Positions 10,801 through 22,800 of a DNA stretch of 64,000 nucleotides are shown here, piece by piece. The DNA is from Aphelocoma coerulescens. Its lineage: Eukaryota > Chordata > Aves > Passeriformes > Corvidae. The position numbers and the translations under genes are program-made. The stretch spans positions 65,356,578 through 65,420,577 of the forward strand of contig NC_091014.1 of the NCBI RefSeq assembly GCF_041296385.1, given 5' to 3'. The notes under the pieces were generated by a model. It was not told where the DNA came from. It did not search any database and was given only the letters and a program-made list of their open reading frames with translations. Position 1 is the first letter of the stretch, and each line of letters opens with the position of its first letter.

Positions 10801-13800
10801 CCACTCCATCACGCGGTGGTTGGTCCACTGGGTGACCTCAGAAGGTGTCACATTATTCTGCCAACAGGAGGAACAGGCAGGTAAGGACACATCCCAAATC
10901 AGCTGAATCCCAGCCCCAATCTTACCTGAAACAAACCTCTCCTGCCCTTAAGGAATACAATCCTACTTTGCACTTGAGAAAAAGATCTCTTCCTGGATTG
11001 CAAGAGCAGCTTGGAGATGGGTCTGGGCAGGGGGCAGGGGTGTGTTAGGTTATTTGATTATCATGCTGTGCATTAGCATTATTTGCCATTTCTACCAGTA
11101 GAGCTGAAAATTCAGCTGGTTCCTTGAGCTGCTGAGCTGTTCTTGCAGACACACATTGTGAATCTAAATCCAAGAGTCTGGGTTGTTTTGTCATCTATTG
11201 CCCTGACCAGCATTTGCTGCTTCCAAAACACAATGATGGCAGTCTCCCACCTGGTAATGGGGCCAAACTCCTTTTACACAGAAAATTTTGACACAGCCAT
11301 CAGTTTTCCAGAGAGTTGCACAAGACTCATGGCAACAGTGCACTGAGTTCAAGATGATCACACATCAGAGACTGGGCCAAAACAGCCAGCAGCTGGCTTG
11401 GAGGAGAAGCGGGAGACTTGGAAAAGGGGACATGAGTTTGGGGGTCATGGCAGGTAGAGGAAAGAAAATGATGTCAGAGCTTGAGGTTAAAAGAACAGCA
11501 TGAGAGAAAGGAAACTAAAAATGAAGCAGAACAAGGAGACAGGAGGAGACAGCAGAGCAGGAATAATCAGAAACACCAGGGATAAAACCCTAGAGGATTC
11601 CTCTTCACAGCTTCCTCGTAAAGCAATACCTCATCAGACGGCCTCCTGCGCAGGCAGTTGGGCTCAAAGTTGTTTATTCTCAAAACCTGAATGGCTCTTT
11701 TGATGCTGAGGTGGTGAAGGACACTGACGACCTTCAAGGACAGCAGGTCATCCTGTCAGAGAGCAAGAGGGAGTCAATAAACACAGTTGTGCTTATTCAT
11801 GGGACCAGCATCCTCCTGGAAGGGATTGCTTTGGCCCCTGGCTTAAAATGGCACATCTGACACTTCTGGGGGAAGACTTTAGTGTGTCAGACAGGGGATT
11901 AATATCAAACCATCTATCCCAAAATAAAAACCTCCTGTGTTGCACTGTACTAGCTCTTGGGGGATGTTTCTCACATAGGATACAGAGTGCAAGAAACCTG
12001 AGCTAACAAGGAGGGAAAAAGGGTGAGATGACACAACCTCAGGGACAGGATTAGAGCCAGGGCAGCACCAACACACTACACTAGACTCACCTGGCATTTA
12101 ATCCTGCCAGAAGTTTTAATACCTCAAATGTCTAGCTAGAAGTTTAACTGAAAACAATAAATTACCCTGAAAACTGGGGCATTCTCTATTCTATGATTAG
12201 AATAAAAAATATATTAAAAAAAAAAAAAAGAGGGAAGAAGAAAAGTGTCTAAAGTCCAAGTGCAATTTAGCTAACTTAAATAAATTTATGCACCCCTGTC
12301 CCAGGGTTAGCCTGGCCTAATGCTTCAGTATTACTTATATGTTATGAACACTGGAATCTGTTTTGTCAGATATTTAAGACAAGATTCTTTGCTTACCCAA
12401 ACATCCCACTGTATTCAGCTAACTTTGTGATGAATCTAAGAGTAGGTTAGTATGTCATGGTTTGCTATTTCATTTATTATAAAATAATAAATATTCACTA
12501 TTGTTTATTTGGAGTCAGAGTAACTTCAAAAGATCATAAGTATTAGTTTAATACTTTGCATATTTTGTTGGTTTTACGGCGAATCTGTTGTCATAATTTG
12601 ATGGTTAACCTTGCTCTAAAAATATCCCCAGCGATCTACAATTACAGGGCAGTGACAATGGTAGTAGTCTCCCAACACAGCATCAAGCTCAGTGGAGGCT
12701 GCTGGCATCACACTTCCAAGGGTTAAGAAGGAGAAGAAACAATCTTATAATGAATAAAATTACAAACCATGACATGAAGCCTATGCAAAACACATGTAAG
12801 TGTGGCATGAAAGGTAACTCATGGCTCTTGAGAGAGCAGGGCTATGATTGATTTCTTCTTTGTTGTACAGAAAGAATTAATATTAGCCATGTTCAGTTTG
12901 CATTTGTGTCTCCAGAGAAGGGAGGTCTTATCTCACCTGAGCCCTTACACAAAGGAAACCTGCTGGGTTGCCTTCACCTGACTGGCAGTGAAGTGGGGAG
13001 TGGGGAGGTGATGCCTGTGCTGAGCACTTTGAAATGCAAAAGCTGTTAAGTGTAGCCTGCTTTCAAACAAGCTGGCTCTTAAAACTACCATTTTCTTCCA
13101 AGGAAATTGCTTGGGTTTTCTTCACCTAAGCATCCAAATAAGCATGCTGACAGAATGCTTGCTCACTGAAGAAAAAGATTCCACCCGTTTCTATTAATTA
13201 ATAACAACATGAACAGCAAAAGCACGAATGGCCACCACAGCATTTGCACACCTTTGTGTACCAGCCCTGCCTGAGCACACCAGTGTCACACACAGCTGTT
13301 AAGCTCAGGATTGCCCATTTCTCATGCATGAGTCCAAGTTCTTGCTTACTGTGTTCGCTCTTCCACCTGAATCTAGTAGCTCTAAAGATGGAAAGAACTT
13401 TGGAAATGCTTGCAGGTGAGCAGTAGTATCTGATTTCTATAGGTTACAGCTGTTAGCATTAACACAGGACACCCACTAGTGTTTCAAGGGGTCCTGTGAA
13501 CACTGAGAAGCCAAGAACATGGAGAAGCTGTCAGGAAAGAAAGAAACCATTTACTCACCACACTCATGTAATGGAGCATGCGGCCATCCACCTTCCCCTC
13601 ATCAAACTGGGTCTTATACTGGGGCAGGCCAATGTCATCCAGCCACCCTAGGGCAGGACAGACACTCCTGTTAGAGTGGTGGCCAAGTTACCCAGCACCA
13701 CTTACTGTTCCCATCCTCAGAGCCCCAGATGAGCCACTGTCCAAAGTCACTGCTTCAAGCATGCAATAAAAGCTTACTGGTAACCCAGTGGTAATCCAGT

Positions 13801-16800
13801 TTTCCATGGTTGTTTTCCTCTTCAGATCCCAGTGCCTGCAGAGCAAGCTGGAGCTTCTTCCGATGCAAAGGGTGCTTTATCCCGAGCTCCTGTGAAAGGA
13901 AGAAAAGCAGTAAATCCAGAGACAATTTTATTCTTCCCTCTGCTGAATGACAAAGGGTTTCTGAGAGTCACACTTTCACAGCATTGCTGGAGACCTGGCA
14001 GGTGCATTTTTTATTTGCTGAATTTCAGTGTCGTGTTAGCACATGCTCAGCACCAGGGAAAGGCCCACTTGCTGTGGTGGGTTAGTTTCACAGTGTGGTA
14101 GATTCATTTAAAGGAGTGATGGACTCCAAATTGTATGGAAGTGTTGGCCACAATACTCTCATACTAGGTTTAAAAAAATCCCACAACATAATAAAAATGT
14201 TAGCATTCAAAAAAATACTTGCTGGGATTAATTCCACCCCTCCCACTTAGGCAGGTAAAGTTAAAATAATTATTTAATTAAGAGCATAGGAATGTCCCAG
14301 GAATTACTGAAATTCATTAATGCTTCCAAATGCATAACATTATCCCCCAGTTTAGCTGCAAGTGCAGCCATTCCAGGATCTCTTTAATCCCATTTTCACT
14401 TTCACCAGTGCCTGCTGGTTAATGTTACCTCTGATAACACTATTGCAAGCCATTATGTTCATAATACACTTCTCTTACTCCAGCTGTAGTGTAACTACCC
14501 AACTGAGAAAACAGACTTACTATTTGGTGAGGAGAGTGGTTTTTAAAAAGCTGAAAATTCAAACTTTAGCAAATACTATGGATTAAAAGTATAAATGGAA
14601 TCAATTTCTTCTGCGTTTCCCATTTTAAAAAGAGACAAACAATTCTGCAACATTTAAAGACAGACTGATCAAGCTGTGTGTAACAAATCCTCGTTCCTCT
14701 TTGTATAAAATGGACAGAAAATACAATCAGAGTGAAACAGCACCTTTTTACACCCTTCTCACACAGGCATAAAACAACTGTGGCACATATGAGCGCTAAT
14801 GAAGCAGGGCTACAAACCCATATGATAATGAGGCACTCTCACATGCATATTTTTAGAAGGTGCCATCGTCAATTTATGTGTTCATGCTTAATGAAGTTAA
14901 ATCACATATTTGTAATTATTAGCTTCATTACAGAGCATTAAATTTCTACAAAACTTCAGCTAAAAAGAAATAGATTTGGCATCACTGCAGGTGACAGTAT
15001 TTTGAAAACTCATCTTGTTTACATTTTTTTGCCAGGTGCACTTTACAGACCTGATCTACATGCACAGAAAGAGTGATTTTTTTTGTACCTTTATTTGAAA
15101 GGAGTGTTTCCAGTATTCCTCACCTTTTCCAGATCCTGCTGAGAAGCCTGCAGAAGTGTTTGCCCAGACAGTATCCAGTGCCTGCCATTACTGATGTAGG
15201 AGCCAAGCCCTTGGTCCTGGAGCCAGTTGCAAACCTGCTCCTTGGTCCACTTTGCGAATGGCATGTCCAGCTCACTGCAGGAGATTTTACCCAAAAAACC
15301 CTGATAAATCCCGTGCTTCCAATCTCCTTTTCTCATAAATAATAAGAAAGCCAAAAGTTAAGCCTAATTCACATCTTGTGGGAGCTGGGACAATCTCTGA
15401 GGGGGAACCATCAGCACGATGAAGTGCTGGGTGCTGCTGATCTGTTGCCACTGCCACAATAAACATGGCCTACTAATCCTACTGAAAAGAACCTCTGCTG
15501 CCTAGCATGGCTACAACTCTGGACTGAGACCATAATGTTTCATTTTCTTCTTTAATCTCTGCAAGTGCAGCAGGAAAGGCACAGGAGGAGTATCTGTCAC
15601 TGCCACATGAGGGCTCACGTGCTGCTTCATGGCCCCATCCTGCGAAGGCGAGAGCCCAGCAGCATGACTCCACCACCCAGCCCACCTCAACCCTGCAGAG
15701 ACCCTCTCTCACAGGAGGAAGTGGCCTGGATCTGCCTGGTTTTGCTTAGCCAGGAGAGGGGATGTTCCATTTTGGCACTGCCCTCCTGCTTGGCTGGAGC
15801 CATCGGGATCCAAGCACCACCACACGGGCCCCACTCGTGTCTTACTTGTAGGACTGCCCCAGGTCCCGTGACCAGCCCAGCCGGGGCCCTGCAGTTGCTC
15901 TTGTCCCTCCTCTCTTGAACTCCGTCTCAGACATGTCGTCTGGGTTGAAGGTGGTGGACTGACTTCTTTTAAGCCTACAGGAACAAAGCACATTCACATT
16001 TGGCTAAGGAAAAGGCACGTTGCTGCTGCCACTGCAACCAACACAGGGTTTGTAGCTCCTCTTCCACCTGCCCCCAGCCTAGTGTTATCTCTCCCAAATA
16101 CCTCACGGGCTCCTGGGATATAAAACCATCGAGCCAACCGCTGGCAGGGGGGAAAGGGAAGGTGTGTTCCCAGCAAACCTCACCCAAGCCCCAGCTCTGG
16201 AGAATGGTCATCTCTCATCTTTTACTTACCTTCCAAACAACTTCTTGATTCCCCTGGCCTTTTTCCTGGAATCTGGAGAAGGTGGTGCCATTTGCAGACT
16301 ATCTGCTTCTTTTGGGCGAGGGGGCAAGCCAGCCAGATCCAAGTGGTCTGCAGATCCCTTCTCCGTTTCAGCTGTTAGAAAATGTAAGTTCTGTCAAGAC
16401 CTTCTTGTGCAGGACTGTACAGACGTGCTCCTGACCTTGGGAATAACTCCTGCTAAAATTATTGACAGCCACCATGTCAAGAAAATGGGGCAAGGAGGGA
16501 TGGGAAAATTCATGAGAAGTGCCACATGTTCCTTCTTCATGGGCCTGGCTGGTAACGCTCCAAGGCAATGCTCTGCTCTGGTTAAGTGCCTTGCATCCAA
16601 GGTGGGAAAATCCACCTTGTGAATCAAGCAGTGAATTAAATCCCAAATTTACTCTTCCTCAGGGAGTGCTCCTATAGTGCTTCCCCAGACAGAGCCAAGG
16701 CACGTGGGTGCCCAGAAACAATTCAGTGCAGTGGAAGGGAACTAAACCAGGAGTCCCCAAAGCACAGAAAAAACAAATAACTTCCCTGCAGATACCCTTC

Positions 16801-19800
16801 CCAATAACCTGTAGTATTTAATTCCCTGGCCAGGAAATTTCAGCAACAAAACTCCTGCCCTCTTCAGCTCACTTCTGCAAACTGTGGAATATTTTGTTCC
16901 TCCTCAGAGGAACACCACGGAGTTTAGGCTCTGTCTGAACAACATCTTCTGAGTGATGAACAAAACATCTCTGATCAGAGACCCTCAACGTTACCACCCA
17001 CTCTAAAAGCATTAAATCCTTGATCTGTAGCTGTTTTCCATGACAATGAACCTGAGGGCTCTTGTCCCCAAAGGGGAAGTTGTCACAAAAGCTAAACTAT
17101 TAAAGGAAAAAACAATTTTAAGATCATTTAAAAAGAAAACTAATAGAATTGCAGTATCTACTAGACTACATAAGCAGAGATGTGCCAGGAAGTGCCAGAT
17201 AGCTGAATAAAACTACCACGTGGAGATTATGCCAGTTGCTTGCTGGGGAAGAGGGAGAGCATGAGCTTGTTCAGCTGAAGCAGCCGTGGCAAGGCAGTCA
17301 GGCCTGGAATCACTTGCAGCATCTTTTAATATAGCTCTGTAATTAAATGACCACCACTTGTGTTTGAAATGGACTTTCAGACTTCCAGAAGAAAAGTAAA
17401 CAAAGCACTAAGGCAGAGCTTATATTGCTGGGACATGTGGTCTCAAGCCACAGAGTTAATGCTGAGATGGCCACAAAAGTGCCACGACCAGCAAGAAACT
17501 GTAAATTTTGCCAGTGTGTCCTTCTGCTGGGCAACCTTCAGATGATTCAGCCAGAACACCTATGAACATGTCCCATCTTCCACCTTGTCAAACCTTGCAG
17601 TGAAGCAACCAGGCCACACAAAAGATCATTTCCTGGCCCTTTGGTTTGGCCACTATCGAACACGGGGATCCTGCCAGTGAGAGAGACAGCACTAACATCA
17701 AACCAGGCTGTGGCATTCGTGGTTTTTGCTTAACTTGTAGAAGGTAAAGTGCTAGCTTAGAAAAAACCCAAAAACACGTAAATGGCATTCTAGAGAGAGA
17801 ACACCAGGACAAGGTTGGGTGCATTAGAAGCAGAGATTTGCGGGAATTGCGCTGTTTGCTCCTCATAGCTGGCTCCTTTTCATGCACTGACACGACCCCG
17901 CAGAACAGAAAACATTTAGGGGGCCATGTGGGAAAAAGAAAGGGCCCAGAGCACTTGGTCTCTTTGCCACCCTAGGTGGCTGTACCACTGACACAGCTCT
18001 GATTCCTAAGGCAGGGCTCACCTGCCCTTGCCAGAACCATCCAGGGAATGCTCACATCACAAAACTGGTTTTTATTTACTATGTGAATGGCTCCTTCCCC
18101 ATCTGCCCCAATTATTTCTCATTTGTTTTATTATATCATAAATACATCTAGAAGAGGAATTACACATGCTTTTCCTCAGAACTCCCTGAAATGAATGCCT
18201 GGGAAATACAGCTCATTCCCTACATCACCACCCTTTAAACTCTTCCAGTGGATGCAGGACAGGTGGCAGCACAAAGGTAACTAAGCATCACCAATTCTCA
18301 CCTGGTACCTCAGTCTGTGGTAACTTTGTGCTCAAAGTTACAGCAAAAGTCTCTGCAAATTGACCCGCAATCTCTCTCATTAGTAGCAGCTACTCAGAAC
18401 AGCACAGGTGACTTTTAGCGAGGGCAGATGTTACATGAAAACTCCTTTTAGCGATGGGCAGAAGTTCCGCTGCAGAGCTCTGGTGCCTGGCTGTGGTTTG
18501 GCAAGTGTGTGGACACAGCCAGCTGTTAGCAGCAGTCAGGGCACAGGGCTGGCATGGGCAGACATGCAGGATTACTGTACCTAAAGTAGGTGCACTGGCA
18601 CTTCGACTGCGATCTTCAGATATCCACACAAGGCACAAACCCACACGCAGCACAACGGGAGAGAACACGCAGAGGTACAAGGTCAAACACAGTTCAAAAG
18701 TCACGGCAACAAAGTAGGGGACAAAAGGAGGGAGGGACGTGAGACACAAGCGCCACACAAATGCTGAATTCACACGGGATTCGGATCACTGGAAACTCCC
18801 TTTCACAACAAAGGAAGGGAGCAGAGCTCTGTGGTGGGAAGAACAGCACCGCAGTCGCTTTGGTGCAAGGAGGTCACCTGCTCCAGGACCCACTGCTCCT
18901 GTGAGGTGGCAAATACCTGGCCAGCAGCTGTACAGGTGGAAGCACTGAAATCTGGGTAACATAGTAACTTACTCAAAGTCACAGCACCCTGATTTTGATG
19001 GCCCATCTTCCACTCCTTTATGAAAGCCACAAGTACTGCGCTTTGTTAGACAAATTAATTTCAGGACAAAACAGGGGATTACACAAAAGCACACATGAAA
19101 TAAACCAAAACGAAGAGTCTAACCCTCAGAACAGACTGTACATCTATTCCACATAAGCTAGGAAGTGCCCAGGCTATGTATCACAGGCAAATACGGGCAG
19201 TGTATCATCAATGTGTAGGTATGTTACTTGTTTTGAACAAAAGTTTAAAACTGTCTTGGAGTAAGTAACAAAGCAGAAGCTATCTCCTTTCAGGCTTCTG
19301 AAAGGAAGAGATAAATTCCTAAACCTCGTGCAAGAGAAAAACAAAAACCTCAGATGACTGGCAGTAGATCTGATGCAGACTCACTGGATGCTTGAACTGG
19401 ATCAGTGGAAAGACTACTAGAGCAGAGCAGTAAATGTAAGCAGGAGTACAGCTGGTGGCAACAGCGACTTCTGCATTAAGCAGAACATTTTCAATACCTA
19501 ATTACCCCCCGCCCAGGTAAAAAATAAATGTGGGCTTGAATGACTTGCCAATCCTGTTCCTGTTGTCACCATCTCTTTTGCAAGGCTGCTTGTGAAAAAT
19601 ATAAATAAAGAGGAAGACTGAGTGCTGCTGTCCTATTTTTGTGTATCTGAAAAAAGATAAACTGAGGATGGAGCCAGGGGAAAAAAAGCCCACAAATCCC
19701 ATGTGAGAACTACTGCCAGACAGCCAGCATTTCATACAGCAGCAAGCCCCTGCAAGGTCCCAGGGGAGATACCACAGCAGGGTCTGAACCACATCAAATA

Positions 19801-22800
19801 CTTCATTACATCACTGATTTTTTTTTTTTCCTTGCTGTTTGATCTTTTCCAAACATTCTACTGACAAAAGTGCCACCAAGTCATGGTGAGATTAAGGCTG
19901 GCCTTCCTGCTTCTTGGGGCCGTTACAGCTGTTGTGAAGATGCTTCAAAATGCACAGAATCCGAATGCAGAGGCACAGTACCTACCCAGATTGGGGGCAC
20001 TGGCAGTCCTCTTGTTATTTTTGATCTTGAAAAAGCCTCGGCCAAAGGAAGATCTGGCTTTGCGGGTGCCAAAACTGTCCTCATCGCCTGTGGCACCGTG
20101 AGACGGAGACTTGGGAGGGAGGGTTGCAAAATTATTGCCTTCCAGAGGAGGTTTCACCTGCTTGAATTAGGGAAATAAAGAGTCAATGTAAGGGAATTGC
20201 AGAAAGCCTTTCGAGAGAGACTGCAAAGTGACTGCTGGCAGATGATCTGGGAAGTACTTCTCATCTGTCACTACAAGAATACAGAATGTGAAAACCATAA
20301 AGAAAAACATAAACAAGATCTTCATTTGAATATGTTGTCCTGGTTTGGGCTGGGATGGAGTTAATTTTTTCTTCAGTCAGCACGGTGTATTGGTGCAGTG
20401 CTGTGTTTTGGATTTAGTAGGGAATAATGCAGTTATTTGGGTTGTTTGGGTTGTTGCTGAGCCGTGAGTCAAGGACTTCCCATTTTCCCATGCTCTGCCA
20501 GAGAGGAAGTGCACAGGAAGCTGGGATGGAGCATGTCCAGGACAGCTGACCTAGCTACAAAAGGAATATTCCACACCACAGGATACCATGCCCAGTATAT
20601 AAACTGGGAGGGTTACTGGGAAGGGGAGCCAATCACAGCTTGGGGATGGGCTGGGCATTGGTCAGTGGGGGATGAGCAATAATCCTGTGGTGCATTACTC
20701 GTCTTTTTTGGGTTTTCTCTCTGTCTTACTCTCCCTTTTACTATTAGATTTGTTATTATTATTATATTATTGTTATTATGATTTTACTTTGTTTCCATTA
20801 TTAAACTGTTCATATCTCAACCCCCAAGTTCTGTCTTTTTTTTTGCTGATTCTCCTCCCCGTCCCACTGGAGCAGCAAGGGGGACCAGCTGTGAGTCCTT
20901 TGTTGTCAGCTGGGATTAAACCCTGACCTATGTTCAGGATCCAGGATCACTATCACTACCTGCTAAGAGTAAATTTTATTCTTTAAGATGTTCCTCAGTT
21001 TCTGTAAGGCTGACTCAGAGGTATGGAAAAGTTAAAAATACAGTCCTGGAAGGCTTTCCAGGGTCTTGGTCTCCCCAACTGGCAGCTGTAGGGGCAGTAA
21101 GTGGAAAGCAGAGAGACAAGGCCCCACAGTACATTGGTTGCTGAATGTCAGAGAGCTCTTTCTGTCCGTCACAGCTCTGCAATTTCTTAATTAATGGATT
21201 AATTGACTGTGTCCACTGCCAAAGCAAAGAGGAAATTACATACCAAGCAAGGAGTATAAATGCCAGGAGAGATATCAGACACTCCAGTGTACTGATATCA
21301 GTACAGCAGTACTTTAACCTTGTCAGCTGTTTCACTGTCGCTTTGAAAGAAGATGGAAGTAAAACCATTCACAGCTCAAATATAATCCTTTGGCTTTTGC
21401 TAAATCAATACAGCATTCATCCTACCAGTGGTAACTGAGGTCTGTCACCTCTGTCAGGTGTTCCTAGAGGTAAGAACTGCAAGATGTGGCCTTAAGGTAC
21501 CACAGGGTGACTGTTCTGCAGTGACAGCCTTTTCAGAAACACACTTGCTCCTCACAGAAAACAATTGAGAAACCTGAAGGTTTTTAAAGAGACACTAATC
21601 AAAGATAATTACAGAGTCAGTAAAATACTTAATGGTTAGCTTTGCTAATTATCTAGTGGGGGAAAACCATTATCTTAGCTGGTGACCTTATGCTCAATCA
21701 GACTGGAAGATAATCCATGTGTGAGGAGGCTGAGCACTGAGCAGTGGCACTGATGGGGACACCCACCAGAGACTCCTCACCGTCCTGCCTGCAGGACTGC
21801 TATTCCCCCTCCGGAACCGCGTGTGGCAGTTCCACACCTCCCAGCACCTCCTCCTCCAAAACCTGCCCATGTTTCTCCAAGGACACACATCACCACACAC
21901 ACACACATTACCTCTGCTGGCTTCTGTGCACAGTCTCTGTCCTGTTTGGGAAAGATTAAGACGTTTAAAAAGTCATGGTTTATAGCCAGGGTTCAATTCA
22001 TTACGGTTACCCGGAGTTAAGTTCTGACTCAAATACCCTTCCCTGACTGCTTCCTTCCCCCAAAATAAATCTCTTCAGAGCTGTACTTCACATAGATTAA
22101 TCCTTGCTTGCTTTGAGGTCAGTGAGCTGACATGGAAATAGGGTTGCTTTGGTTCACTTTGTGAAGGGTTAGCACTAATCATGTGCACATGATTAGTGAC
22201 GCACAGAACGTTAAGGCACTCACGGGCAGAGCTGCCTGAGGGGACCCTAAGCTGGAACCAGACAGGGTAGAAGCCAAGTAGATAAAACACCCACAGCCTC
22301 TACTCCTTGTCTGTCCAAACAAACAAAAAACCAAAGACCCCCAACCCATGAAGTCCAGCTCTTATCAGATTCTGGGGACATTTTCAGTCCTTTCAGCCTC
22401 CCCCTGTAAGGCACAGGAGGTATCGGGGATTCAGGAGTTTCGAGGAGTTCAGGCTGTCACAAAAGAGCAAACAAATTGCCCTGATTTGATGGCATCACTA
22501 GAGATTAGCTGCTTTTGGTCACTTCCACAGAAACCTACACTGAAGCTATCCCCAGACATCCAACAGCTCAGTATTTTGTTCCTGACTATCCAAAATATAG
22601 TCAGCCCAAACTGTATTTTATAGTGCATTAATTACATGGCCTTCCAAAATTATTCCCCTTAAACACAGGTAGCAAGTGGTGGTGGGAGTTATTTTTTTCT
22701 TGTCTTAAATCAGAAAACATATCCAGTAAAAAAATCTCACCTCATTATCTGAGGAAAAACACAGTAAGAGAGTCTCAGGGAAAAGCCTCATACAAAGAGG

